Origin: Anaerolineae bacterium
Lineage (GTDB): Bacteria; Chloroflexota; Anaerolineae; Promineifilales; Promineifilaceae
Reading direction: 5' to 3'
DNA: 60,698 bases
NCBI GenBank assembly: GCA_019637635.1
Contig: JAHBVI010000029.1
Coordinates: forward strand, 1-60,698
Position numbers and translations under genes: made by a program. The notes beneath the pieces were generated by a model. It saw only the letters and a program-made list of their open reading frames with translations, ran no database searches and had not been told where the DNA came from. Each line of letters begins with the position of its first letter. The stretch's first letter is position 1. Positions 24,864-33,681 of the stretch are shown piece by piece.

Positions 24864-25340
24864 ATGTACGATGAACAACCGACGGCAAATGCCAGATATG
24901 CCACCCTCCTGGTGGGTTTGGGAATCATCTGGTTGTTGTTAGCCGGGGGCATCCTGGTTTTTCAGCTTTTCAGTCAAAAGCAGGTGAAAATTGAGTGGGA
25001 AACAGCTACCGAGCAAAATACAGCCGGTTTTTACCTGTATCGCAGTTTAACGCCAGCCGGTGATTTTGAACTGATTACGCCGGAAATGATTGCCAGTGCA
25101 GGCAGTGCTGTTTCTGGCAGCAGTTATTCTTTCATAGACAGCCACGTTGTAGCCGGCGAGACCTACTATTATTTGTTAGAAGAAATAGAGTATGACTCAA
25201 CCACACACCGGTATGTGGAGGATATGATTTCACGGCAGGTGCCTTTATTGGAATGGTGGGCCATCATCATGGTGGCTCTGGCTTTGTTGGTGGGCATTGG
25301 CCTGGTGGTAGCCGGATTGCGCGAAGGAGGCATGACATGA
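24864..25340 (+). CDS. Membrane protein with FN3-like WETATE domain
   Basis: 158 residues. A membrane helix near the N-terminus (LLVGLGIIWLLLAGGILVFQLF) is followed by an outside domain with VKIEWETATEQNTAGFYLYRS, the pattern of a fibronectin-III-like fold, and a second helix (WWAIIMVALALLVGIGLVVAGL). The same WETATE signature occurs in the stalk protein at 28839. It begins 3 nt after the kinase stop and overlaps the PqqD gene by 4 nt (ATGA), so these three are translationally linked. The function is unknown; a surface-assembly role is inference. Confidence 0.75.
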   Translation: MYDEQPTANARYATLLVGLGIIWLLLAGGILVFQLFSQKQVKIEWETATEQNTAGFYLYRSLTPAGDFELITPEMIASAGSAVSGSSYSFIDSHVVAGETYYYLLEEIEYDSTTHRYVEDMISRQVPLLEWWAIIMVALALLVGIGLVVAGLREGGMT

Positions 25341-25612
25341 CAGCAGAAGCAGAAATGGCAGCCCCGCAAATTGTGCCGGGGCTTATCTGGCGAGTGGTGG
25401 ATGGCAATATGGTGGTTGTGTCGCCCACAGCCGGTGATGTGCATGTTTTCAGCCAGACCGGTTCAGACATCTGGCAGCTATTGGCCGACAAGAACGATGT
25501 GAGAGCGATTGAAAGCTATCTGGTGCAAAAATATATTGTGACCAACGAACAGGCGCATGAAGATGTCGCCCATTTTATTCAAGAATTGAGAACGTTGGGG
25601 CTATTGCAGTAG
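25337..25612 (+). CDS. PqqD-family peptide chaperone
   Basis: 91 residues. The PqqD fold is shown by IWRVVDGNMVVVSPTAGDVHVFSQTGSDIWQLL followed by a helical part (AIESYLVQKYIVTNEQAHEDVAHFIQELRTLGLLQ). Free-standing PqqD proteins bind precursor peptides and present them to modifying enzymes. Here no radical-SAM gene is adjacent; instead it lies between a polysaccharide autokinase operon and C25 peptidases. Which peptide it serves is unknown. The start overlaps the previous stop codon by four nucleotides. Confidence 0.85.
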   Translation: MTAEAEMAAPQIVPGLIWRVVDGNMVVVSPTAGDVHVFSQTGSDIWQLLADKNDVRAIESYLVQKYIVTNEQAHEDVAHFIQELRTLGLLQ

Positions 25613-25625
25613 GTAGAAAATTTTT

Positions 25626-28600
25626 ATGAAGAAGGCTCCCTATACAACCTGGCTGACTGTAACGGCCGTAACCCTTCTGGCTATCCTTACCGGTACATTG
25701 TACGCCGCCTATGCCAGCGCCGGTTTTACCCGCCTGTCCCCGGTAACCGTGACCACCAAAACCACCGCTTCCCATGCCGGTGGCTTACAGTTCCAGGTGG
25801 ACATTCCGCCTTACCAGATCAATGCTGCCGGGCAGGTGCAAATTCCGGGCCTGCTGGCGCGGCAAACGGAACCGGGCGTGCCCGATCTCCCTTATTACAC
25901 CACCTACATTGCCCTGCCGCCGGACGCCGAAGTTTCGGTGGAAGTGCTGCCTCTGGAGGTGGTGGAAACAAGTCTGGCGCGGGTGCTGCCTGCCCCCAAT
26001 ATGCTTTTTGACCAGGCGGATGGCGTGGGCCTCACGGCCGTACCCCAGGAAATTTTGCGCGAGGATGTGGCCATCTACGGCCGTGACGCCCTTTTCCCCG
26101 ATGCCCTCTACACCCTCTCCGCCCCCATGTACCTCCGCGACATACGCCTGGTGGCCCTGCACCTTTACCCCATCCGCTACAACCCGGTGACCGGGCAGGT
26201 GTGGCAGGCGCAGCAATTCAGCGTCAACATGACCTTTACCGGCGGGCGACTCACCGATCTACGGCCGTCGCCATCACTAGATGAAAAAGGGCTGCGTGAC
26301 CTCATCCTCAATTATGACGCCGCCCGCGCCTGGCGCAGTTTACCCGCCGACGTCCTGAATGCTTCACCTACCGCTCTGCCCATTGGCGTGCCTACCTTCA
26401 AAATCGCCATCAATGCCGACGGCATCTACGATGTCTGCCAGCAGGAATTGGCTGCCGCCGGTATGAACGTCGGCAGCGTGAATCCGCATACCATTCAAAT
26501 GTTGTATCGCGGTCAACCGGTTTCATACCAGTTTATTGGCGACGGCGATAACAGCTTTGAGCCAGACGAATGTGTGCGCTTCTTTGGCTGGAAATTTACC
26601 GGCCCCCGCGCCGAAAAACAGTTTGTTAATGACAATATCTACTGGCTGTGGGCGAACGGCACGGCCCGCACCATCACCACCATGCCCAATCAGCCAGAGG
26701 GCACACTCAAAACAAGCGTCTGGTTTACCCAAACCGTCGAGCCGGAACTGGATTTGTTCAGTTCCTGGACCAATCAATGGCCCACCTTTGACAATGAGCC
26801 AGACCCCTTTTACTGGCTGCGCATCAATGCCTCAGCGACCAGCGGCTCCTACACCATTGCCCTGAGCGATCCCGATACCGCCTCCCCGGTAGCGGCCCAA
26901 TTCCTGGCCGAGTATTCGTCGGCTGCCACCGGCGACTACAATTCCAAGCAGTTTGTTGTGACCACCAACCTGAACAGTGGCCCCAATACAGGCAGCCGCA
27001 ACTGGTACGGCCGTCGCAACGTCAACGTCGGCGCCACAATCCCCGCCAACCTGCTCATCAACGGCAACAACACCCTGGCAGCCACTTACGACCTGGATGA
27101 TCGCGTTTACCTGAACCGCGTTAGCGTTTCCTACATGCGCCAACTGATTGCCCAAAATAACCAGTTTGTCCTTACCGACGAGACCGGCGGCAGCCCGTTA
27201 CAAACCACCGGATTTAGCACCACCAACGCCCTGGTCTGGAATGTGTCCGACCCTCTTAATCCGGTGGCGCTGAACATGAGTACCGGTGTCAGCGGCAGCG
27301 GCCCCTATACCTACACCTTTGGCCAAAACCATGCCGCCGGCAGCCGTTTCATCGCCACCACCGCCGAAAACGTGCAGCCGGTTTCGGCCAATGCCATTAC
27401 CCGCTATACACCGCCTAACCTGGAACCGGCCGACGGCCGTGTGGAATGGCTGCTCATCACCCATGCCAGCCTGCTCACCCAGGCCAACCAACTGGCCGCG
27501 CACCGCGCCAGCCCCACCTACGGTGGTCTGGACACTCACGTGGTCAACATCGAGGACATCATCAACCAATATGGGTATGGTCTGCCACTGCCCGCCGCCG
27601 TCACCGATTACCTGACCTATGCCTTGGGTAATTGGCATACCGCCCCCAGCTACGTGGTCATGTTTGGCGACACCACTATCAACCCCCGCGGTTTACCTTG
27701 CAGCCAGAGTTGTGGTAGTTTAGGCTGGGATTTGAACGCGCCCTATCTGGTATTAACGGCGCTCCCCTTTGTAGACCGCTTTCAAGGGATGGTGCCTTCT
27801 GACCATCCCTTTGTCCTCCTGGCTGGTGATGACCCCCTGGCCGATATGAAAATCGGCCGCATTGCCGTTAATGACGCGGTCGAAGCCACCAACGTCATCA
27901 ACAAGATCATCGCTTACGAAGCGAACCCCTTCCCACCGCCGTCCAATCCTCCCTTCCTCTTCATTACCGACAACGACGATCCGGATGCCGGTTACTTTTG
28001 TAATGAAAGCCAGGCAACGGCCGCGCACATTCCCGGCTCATTTACCAAAACCTTTCAATGCCTGGGCAGCGCCAGCTACCCCAACGTGGATGCGCTGCGG
28101 GCGGCCATGTTCCCGGCCATCAGCGCCGGTACACACGTGGTGAATTACCGGGGGCATGGCAGTATTGGGCGTTGGGCCAGTGAACCGATTATGACCCCCA
28201 GCGACACGGTCTGGTGGAACAACACCAATAAACCGACGATCATCCTCAGCGCCGACTGCCTGGACGCTCATTTTGCCTGGCCTGGTTTTCCGGGCATGGG
28301 GGAAACTTTCTTGCGTTATGACTTTTCCGGCAGCCGGCATGGCAGCGCCGCGCACTGGTCTTCTACCGGGTTGGGTTTTACTTCGGAACACACGGTGTTA
28401 CACGCCGGATTTTACGATGGTGTGTTTGTCCATTATGCCCAGACCATTGGCAGCGCCATTGACTACGCCAAACTCAACTATTACCAGTTGGGTCAGGATG
28501 TGTCTGAGCTGTATACTTTCACTTTGCATGGTGACCCGGCGATGAAGTTGTATTGGGCGCCGGAACCACCACCAACGCCCACCCCATCCAACACGCCACC

Positions 28601-28727
28601 GCCTGGCGCTTCGCTGACTCCCACCCCCACCTTGACCAACACGCCGCCGCCGGGGGCCACCCTTACACCGACGCCCCGGCCAATTTATGATCATGAGGTA
28701 TATTTACCGCTCATCGAGAAACCTTAA
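25626..28727 (+). CDS. Secreted C25 (gingipain-like) cysteine peptidase
   Basis: 1033 residues. Signal peptide, then a propeptide-like beta region (to about residue 250), further beta domains, and a C25 caspase-like catalytic domain. The catalytic dyad is His844 in NYRGHGS and Cys878 in ILSADCL, spaced as in gingipains. After the catalytic part comes a Pro/Thr-rich stalk (PTPTPSNTPPPGAS, PTPTLTNTPPPGAT) and the C-terminal motif VYLPLIEKP. The family includes gingipains and the PorU sortase of type IX secretion. It follows the PqqD gene by 13 bp. The tail probably serves retention or processing at the cell surface, which is inference. Confidence 0.9.
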   Translation: MKKAPYTTWLTVTAVTLLAILTGTLYAAYASAGFTRLSPVTVTTKTTASHAGGLQFQVDIPPYQINAAGQVQIPGLLARQTEPGVPDLPYYTTYIALPPDAEVSVEVLPLEVVETSLARVLPAPNMLFDQADGVGLTAVPQEILREDVAIYGRDALFPDALYTLSAPMYLRDIRLVALHLYPIRYNPVTGQVWQAQQFSVNMTFTGGRLTDLRPSPSLDEKGLRDLILNYDAARAWRSLPADVLNASPTALPIGVPTFKIAINADGIYDVCQQELAAAGMNVGSVNPHTIQMLYRGQPVSYQFIGDGDNSFEPDECVRFFGWKFTGPRAEKQFVNDNIYWLWANGTARTITTMPNQPEGTLKTSVWFTQTVEPELDLFSSWTNQWPTFDNEPDPFYWLRINASATSGSYTIALSDPDTASPVAAQFLAEYSSAATGDYNSKQFVVTTNLNSGPNTGSRNWYGRRNVNVGATIPANLLINGNNTLAATYDLDDRVYLNRVSVSYMRQLIAQNNQFVLTDETGGSPLQTTGFSTTNALVWNVSDPLNPVALNMSTGVSGSGPYTYTFGQNHAAGSRFIATTAENVQPVSANAITRYTPPNLEPADGRVEWLLITHASLLTQANQLAAHRASPTYGGLDTHVVNIEDIINQYGYGLPLPAAVTDYLTYALGNWHTAPSYVVMFGDTTINPRGLPCSQSCGSLGWDLNAPYLVLTALPFVDRFQGMVPSDHPFVLLAGDDPLADMKIGRIAVNDAVEATNVINKIIAYEANPFPPPSNPPFLFITDNDDPDAGYFCNESQATAAHIPGSFTKTFQCLGSASYPNVDALRAAMFPAISAGTHVVNYRGHGSIGRWASEPIMTPSDTVWWNNTNKPTIILSADCLDAHFAWPGFPGMGETFLRYDFSGSRHGSAAHWSSTGLGFTSEHTVLHAGFYDGVFVHYAQTIGSAIDYAKLNYYQLGQDVSELYTFTLHGDPAMKLYWAPEPPPTPTPSNTPPPGASLTPTPTLTNTPPPGATLTPTPRPIYDHEVYLPLIEKP

Positions 28728-28836
28728 TCGGAACCGTTTAGACCTGACAGGGTTTTTTACCAGTTCAACTTGAAGCCTGGCATGCCAAAAACCTGTCAGG
28801 TCTCTTGAGGAACTGAACGCTTCCCTTAATCGGAAC
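28723..28836. repeat. CCTGACAGG hairpin bounded by 12-bp direct repeats
   Basis: AGACCTGACAGG (28740-28751) and its complement (28792-28803) form the stem. The direct repeats CTTAATCGGAAC lie at 28723-28734 and 28825-28836, the first overlapping the peptidase stop codon. The arrangement looks like an inserted element with a target duplication. Confidence 0.65.
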
Positions 28837-28838
28837 GT

Positions 28839-29909
28839 ATGAATCAAACAATAAGGCCGTTTATTTTGCGATTACTGTTCATTCCGCTGCTTGCCACTCT
28901 TTTGTTGGCCATGACCTCTGTTCATGCCCGCCCACCGCTGGCGGTGGAACTCATCTCGTTTACTGCTATGGGTATTAGCAATGGCGTGGAATTGCGCTGG
29001 GAGACGGCCACCGAATTGAGCGCCTCGGCCTTCAAATTGCAGCGTGGGCAGGGCGGCGGTTTTCAAGTTCTGACGCAGTTGGTGGATGGCAATGGGCAGC
29101 CTTATTTTGGCGGCCTGGTGGAAGCGGAAGGGTCGCCAATGGTTGGCGCCATCTATGTGGCCAGGGACCTCACGGCCGTACCCGGCCAAACCTACACCTA
29201 CCAGCTCATCGAAGTGGAATCCAGCAGCGTGGAAACGATCATTGCCACCACAACCGTTCTGGCTGGCGGCGCGCCCACCCCTACCCAGATAATCATTGGC
29301 GATGACAACCAACCGACCCCCGGCAGTCAAAGTACAGCCACGCCTGGCAACACGGCCGTTGCCACTGCCTCTCCCTCCACCTCATTCGTTCAGGCAACGA
29401 ACGCTCCCACCCGCGTTATCATCACCCCCACGCCGATGACGGAAGACAACCAGGTTGCCCTGGCTGCTCCCGAAAGCAGCGGCATTGGCAGCAGCGCCAC
29501 CAACAGCCAGCCGGCTGCCCCCACACCAACAGAAAGCAGCATCCTCGAAATTGCCCAGGTGCAACCCACGCCGGAATCAGGCTACCCGGCGCCGCCGCTG
29601 GAATCAGAGGCCGAAAATGGCTATCCAGAAGTTGTGGTAACGCCGCTAACCATTGACGTGACGGAAACACCCTATCCGGCCAATGCCTTCCTGCCAGAGC
29701 AGCAGCCTACGCCCACCATCATTGGCGTTGTGGGCAGCCAGTCTAATGGGAATAACAACGTTGTCTCCGCTGCCGGCGCCGGGCAAGGTGCGGCGGCGTC
29801 AGGCAGCAGCACCGCCATTCTCTGGCTGGGTTTTCTGGGGGGGCTGCTGATTTTCATCGCCGCCATCGCCGGTTCCATCGCCTTGTTTGTGCGCCGCCGC
29901 CAGCAGTAA
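28839..29909 (+). CDS. Surface stalk protein with WETATE domain and C-terminal anchor
   Basis: 356 residues. Signal peptide, then an FN3-like domain (VELISFTAMGISNGVELRWETATELSASAFKLQRG, with TYTYQLIEVES), a long Pro/Thr/Ser-rich stretch (residues 145-300, many TPT/PTP units) suited to O-glycosylation, and a C-terminal membrane helix (TAILWLGFLGGLLIFIAAIAGSIALFV) ending in RRRQQ. The helix plus Arg tail resembles a sorting signal without a recognisable LPXTG. It lies between the two C25 peptidases and is a plausible substrate or partner. Confidence 0.78.
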   Translation: MNQTIRPFILRLLFIPLLATLLLAMTSVHARPPLAVELISFTAMGISNGVELRWETATELSASAFKLQRGQGGGFQVLTQLVDGNGQPYFGGLVEAEGSPMVGAIYVARDLTAVPGQTYTYQLIEVESSSVETIIATTTVLAGGAPTPTQIIIGDDNQPTPGSQSTATPGNTAVATASPSTSFVQATNAPTRVIITPTPMTEDNQVALAAPESSGIGSSATNSQPAAPTPTESSILEIAQVQPTPESGYPAPPLESEAENGYPEVVVTPLTIDVTETPYPANAFLPEQQPTPTIIGVVGSQSNGNNNVVSAAGAGQGAAASGSSTAILWLGFLGGLLIFIAAIAGSIALFVRRRQQ

Positions 29910-30011
29910 ATGACTCGTAGTCACGGTTTTAGCCGGTTTTCCCGCTAAAGCGGTTACTACAAACCCAAAGCGCCGGCGGCCATCACCTGCAACCGGTCGC
30001 CCCTATACAAA

Positions 30012-32123
30012 ATGTCTGATCTGCCCTTTCGTCGCTGTAATCTGTTCCTGCTCTTGCTGTTTGTGGTAGTGGCTGCCTGCCGCCGTGAGCCACCCACTCT
30101 GCCAATGGGACCGGCCGATACGGCCGTTGACCGGCTCATTATGGGCGTCACCACCAATGGCGTTTACCGGCTGACGCTGGCGGAATTGCAGGCCGCCGGA
30201 CTCGATTTGCCGGCGCTGGACAGCGGGCAAATGCAACTGACACAGGGGGGCACGGCCGTACCCTACCTGCTGCAAGATGACGCTCTGATCTTTTACGGCC
30301 GTGCCGCCGACAGCCGCTACACCAACACCCGCCCTTACCTGCTGCAAATCGGTCAGCCTGGAGAATTGATGGCGGAGACGGCCGTGCCGCCCCCCGTTAC
30401 CACCGCCACCACCGTCACCCACACCCTACGCCTGGAAGAAAATCACCTGTACGAAGCGCGGGCGCTGGACGCCGATCACACCGATCCCTGGTTCTGGCAC
30501 AAAATCAGCCAGGGGCAATCGGTGGAAATCCCCCTGACCTTGCCCGCCGTAGCCGACACCCCCGCCCAACTGCGCCTGCAACTGTGGGGGCAAACTCACA
30601 ACCCGGATGTGCTGAACGACCATGACCTGGATGTGCTGATTAACGGGCAGCTTATCGAGACCATTCGCTGGGATGGCCCCACCCATCATCAGGCCATTAT
30701 CACCCTGCCGCCCGGTGTGCTGCGCCAGGGCGACAATCAGATCAGCCTGAACAATGAAACACCGGGCGCGGTTTTGTTAGACATTATGCTGTTGAACTGG
30801 TTGGAACTGGAACTGCCCATCTTGCCCACGGCCGTGAATGATGTCCTCACCTTCCACCCCCATGCAGACACGGCCGTGACCCTGACCAACTTTTCCGCGC
30901 CGCTCCTGGCGCTAAATGTGCAAGACCCGGCGCTGCCCACCCGCCTGCCCATAGATTTTGCCGATGGCCTGGCGACTGTGAATGTAGCGGCGGGGATGAC
31001 GGTGACGGCCGTTGACCCTCAGGGCTACCTTTCCCCAGACAGCCTGGCCCTGGCCCGGCAGAGCGATTGGCTGAACCCCGAAAACCAGGCCGACCTGCTC
31101 ATCATCACCACCGATGCCCTGGCCCCGGCGCTGACGCTGCTGGTGGAGGCGCGGCAGGCGCAAGGGCTGACCGCCGTCGTCATTCCGGTGGCCGAAATTT
31201 ATGATGCTTTTGGCGGCGAAGCCTCACCGGAGAGCATCCGGCAGTTAGTGACCTATGCTGCCGCCAACTGGCAAGACCCCAAACCGCGTTACCTGCTGCT
31301 GGTGGGTGACGCCACCACCGATTACCGCGCCTTTACGACGGCCGTGCCTGCCAATCATGTGCCCTCCCTACTCGTGCCGGTGGCTTACAGTGGCGAGACG
31401 GTCAGCGACGGCCGTCTGGCCGACGTGGACGGGGATGGGCAGCCAGACCTGGCGGTGGGGCGCTGGCCGGTGGACAGCGTGGCCGAGGTGGAATCGCTGG
31501 TGGCGCGCACCCTGGCCTACGAAGCGGGCACGGCCGTACCCGCCGCCCTCTTTGCCACCGACGCCAGCGAAAGCCAGTTTGCCGGTATGGCCCGCCGGTT
31601 GTGGGAAAAGGCCGGTATCCCAGAAACGGCCGTGACCCTTCTCAACGGGGCCGCGGCTGAAGAGGTAACGGCCGTGTGGAACCAGGGCGCCTGGCTCACC
31701 ACCTATATCGGGCACGGCAGCCTGGCGCTGTGGGGCAAAGAAAACCTGTTCAATCTGGAGGCGGTGGGCAAATTGCAGAGCGGCCAACCGGCCATTGTGG
31801 TGCAGCTAACCTGCCTCACCGGCCTCTTTGCCCAACCCGGCGTCGAGTCGTTGGCCGAGGCGATGTTGCAGCACAAACATGGCCCGGTACTCACCGTTGC
31901 CGCTACCAGCCTGACCCTGTCTGACCATCAGGAGCCGTTTGCCGCTGCCCTGCTGCAAAACCTGGCGGACCCCGCCGTTTTACGCATGGGTGACGCCTTC
32001 CAACAGGCCAAACTGTCGCTAAACATCAACGATAACGGCCTGCGCGAAGTCAGCGACACCTTTGTCCTCCTGGGCGATCCCTCGGCGCTGATTGTGCGGC
32101 CGACAGCAAATGACCACGAATAA
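30012..32123 (+). CDS. C25-family peptidase lipoprotein
   Basis: 703 residues. Signal peptide with lipobox (LFVVVAACRRE), beta-rich N-terminal domains (GVYRLTLAELQAAGLDL, a jelly-roll-like part around YEARALDADHTDPWFWHK) and a C25 catalytic domain from about residue 380. The catalytic dyad is His568 in YIGHGSLALWG and Cys601 in VVQLTCLTGLF. LVGDATTDYR and VDGDGQPDLAVGRWPV are typical of the family. Being lipid-anchored, it is a candidate membrane-bound processing enzyme for neighbours, by analogy with PorU; that role is inference. It overlaps the DUF2723 gene by 14 nt. Confidence 0.88.
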   Translation: MSDLPFRRCNLFLLLLFVVVAACRREPPTLPMGPADTAVDRLIMGVTTNGVYRLTLAELQAAGLDLPALDSGQMQLTQGGTAVPYLLQDDALIFYGRAADSRYTNTRPYLLQIGQPGELMAETAVPPPVTTATTVTHTLRLEENHLYEARALDADHTDPWFWHKISQGQSVEIPLTLPAVADTPAQLRLQLWGQTHNPDVLNDHDLDVLINGQLIETIRWDGPTHHQAIITLPPGVLRQGDNQISLNNETPGAVLLDIMLLNWLELELPILPTAVNDVLTFHPHADTAVTLTNFSAPLLALNVQDPALPTRLPIDFADGLATVNVAAGMTVTAVDPQGYLSPDSLALARQSDWLNPENQADLLIITTDALAPALTLLVEARQAQGLTAVVIPVAEIYDAFGGEASPESIRQLVTYAAANWQDPKPRYLLLVGDATTDYRAFTTAVPANHVPSLLVPVAYSGETVSDGRLADVDGDGQPDLAVGRWPVDSVAEVESLVARTLAYEAGTAVPAALFATDASESQFAGMARRLWEKAGIPETAVTLLNGAAAEEVTAVWNQGAWLTTYIGHGSLALWGKENLFNLEAVGKLQSGQPAIVVQLTCLTGLFAQPGVESLAEAMLQHKHGPVLTVAATSLTLSDHQEPFAAALLQNLADPAVLRMGDAFQQAKLSLNINDNGLREVSDTFVLLGDPSALIVRPTANDHE

Positions 32124-33642
32124 GCGGATGCGTTCACGACCCTATCCGCTTATCTGTGTTTTAGCGGCTGCCCTGGCGCTGACCGTTTACATCCTCACCC
32201 TGTCACCTGACCTCACCTGGGCTAATTTCGGCAGCGATGGCGGCGAATTGATAACGGCGGCACTGACGTGGGGCGTGCCCCATCCACCGGGTTATCCGAC
32301 GTATGTGCTGTTGGGGCATCTGGTGGGTTGGCTGCCGTTTGGCACGGCCGTGTACCGGTTCAACCTTTTCTCCGCTCTGTGTGTGGCCGGGGCGGTCGGG
32401 TTGGTCACGGCCGTGAACCTCTGGTTCGTAGTAGGCGATTTATCGCCTGCTGATGGCGATAAATCGCCTACTACGAACACAAACGCAACCATGCCGGCGG
32501 TGGCGGCTGGTTTGACCTTTGCCTTTGCGCCGTTGGTGTGGGGGCAGGCGTTGGTCAGCGAAGTGTATGCCCTCAATTTGCTTTGTCTGGCGCTGTTTTT
32601 GTGGGCGCTACTGACGGCACGGCCGTGCTGGTTGGTTGGCATCTTCTTGGGGCTTAGCATTACCACCCACCTGACCTCGCTGTTGATGCTGCCGCTGGCG
32701 TTGGTGGTCTGCGGCCGGCGGGAGTGGCGGCCAATGCTGGCGGGGCTGGCTGTGGGGCTGCTACCATTTTTACTGCTGCCAATTTTTGCCCGGAGCGGCA
32801 GCCCGGTGCGCTGGGGCGAACCGGATACGCTGCGCGGCTGGTGGTGGCTTGTCAGCGCCCAGATTTACCGCCCTAACCTCTTTGCCGTCCCCCCTGCTCT
32901 CTTGATTTCCCGCTTGCGCGAATGGGCAGTTTTACTCCCCAACCAATTCCTCTGGCTCGGCTTCCTCTTCACCGCCCTCGGCCTGGCAAAATTTCGTGAG
33001 CCGTATGCCGGAAACCGTAAGCCGTATGCCGTAATCCGTAATCCGAGTACGGGCTTCGGATTACAGATTCTGGGTCACGCATCACGCATCACGCATCACG
33101 CATTACCGATTACCACCCTCTTCACCTTCGCCCTCTACCTCCTCTACGCTTTGGTTTACAACACGCCGGATGCGGTGCTGTTTATGCTGCCGGTGTTGTT
33201 GTTGGCCGCCATGTTTTTAGGATTAGGGCTGCGCCCGCTGCGGCAATGGGCCTTGCTGCTGCCGTTGGGTCTGCTGCTGCTCAATTTTCAGGGGCAGGAT
33301 TTAAGGCAGGCGGTGATGGTACGGCCGTCGGCTACCGCTCTTTTGCAGGCAGCCCCAACAGATGCTTTGTTGGTCTCCAGTGACAGCGGCACCACCTTTT
33401 CCCTCTGGTATTTTCACCACGTGGAAGGGGAGCGACCAGACGTGACCATTGTGGATAGTAACCTGTTTGCCTTTGACTGGCATCGCCGTCATTTAGCGAC
33501 GCTGTACCCCACTTTGTTTGTACCTGTCGCCGATGATTTGCCCGCTTTTTACGCGCAGAACGGCGCGGCACGGCCGTTGTGTTTTGCTCAACTGCTGCCT
33601 GAGGAAGAACCGGCGTTTCGGTTGGAATGTGGTGAGCCGTAA
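32110..33642 (+). CDS. DUF2723 polytopic glycosyltransferase-like protein
   Basis: 510 residues with about ten membrane helices. The DUF2723 signature is clear: LSPDLTWANFGSDGGELITAALTWGVPHPPGYPTYVLLGHL, where the acidic residues after the first helix correspond to the catalytic site of protein O-mannosyltransferase-like enzymes. Two low-complexity insertions occur in loops: a 55-bp palindrome (32424-32478) encoding VVGDLSPADGDKSPTTN, and a heptamer array (32994-33115) encoding a stretch around REPYAGNRKPYAVIRNP. Both keep the frame. It follows and overlaps the lipoprotein peptidase, and could glycosylate the Thr/Pro-rich stalks nearby. Confidence 0.85.
   Translation: MTTNKRMRSRPYPLICVLAAALALTVYILTLSPDLTWANFGSDGGELITAALTWGVPHPPGYPTYVLLGHLVGWLPFGTAVYRFNLFSALCVAGAVGLVTAVNLWFVVGDLSPADGDKSPTTNTNATMPAVAAGLTFAFAPLVWGQALVSEVYALNLLCLALFLWALLTARPCWLVGIFLGLSITTHLTSLLMLPLALVVCGRREWRPMLAGLAVGLLPFLLLPIFARSGSPVRWGEPDTLRGWWWLVSAQIYRPNLFAVPPALLISRLREWAVLLPNQFLWLGFLFTALGLAKFREPYAGNRKPYAVIRNPSTGFGLQILGHASRITHHALPITTLFTFALYLLYALVYNTPDAVLFMLPVLLLAAMFLGLGLRPLRQWALLLPLGLLLLNFQGQDLRQAVMVRPSATALLQAAPTDALLVSSDSGTTFSLWYFHHVEGERPDVTIVDSNLFAFDWHRRHLATLYPTLFVPVADDLPAFYAQNGAARPLCFAQLLPEEEPAFRLECGEP
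32424..32478. repeat. 55-bp perfect inverted repeat inside a coding region
   Basis: Exact 24-bp arms (starting GTTCGTAGTAGGCGATTT) with a 7-nt loop, of the CGATTT family. The insertion preserves the reading frame of the DUF2723 gene. Confidence 0.9.
32994..33115. repeat. In-frame heptamer repeat insertion in DUF2723 gene
   Basis: Units of CCGTAAG/CCGTATG/CCGTAAT type, a complementary segment (CGGATTACAG), then four units of ATCACGC. All remain in frame and lie between two predicted membrane helices. Confidence 0.85.
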
Positions 33643-33681
33643 ACCGTGAGCCGATGTCGGCTCACGGTTTACGGTTTACGC
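33632..33681. repeat. CCGTGAG inverted array forming a convergent terminator-like hairpin
   Basis: GAGCCGTAAACCGTGAGCC faces its complement across ATGT. Stop codons of both convergent genes (33642 plus strand, 33676 minus strand) lie in the array. Confidence 0.82.
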
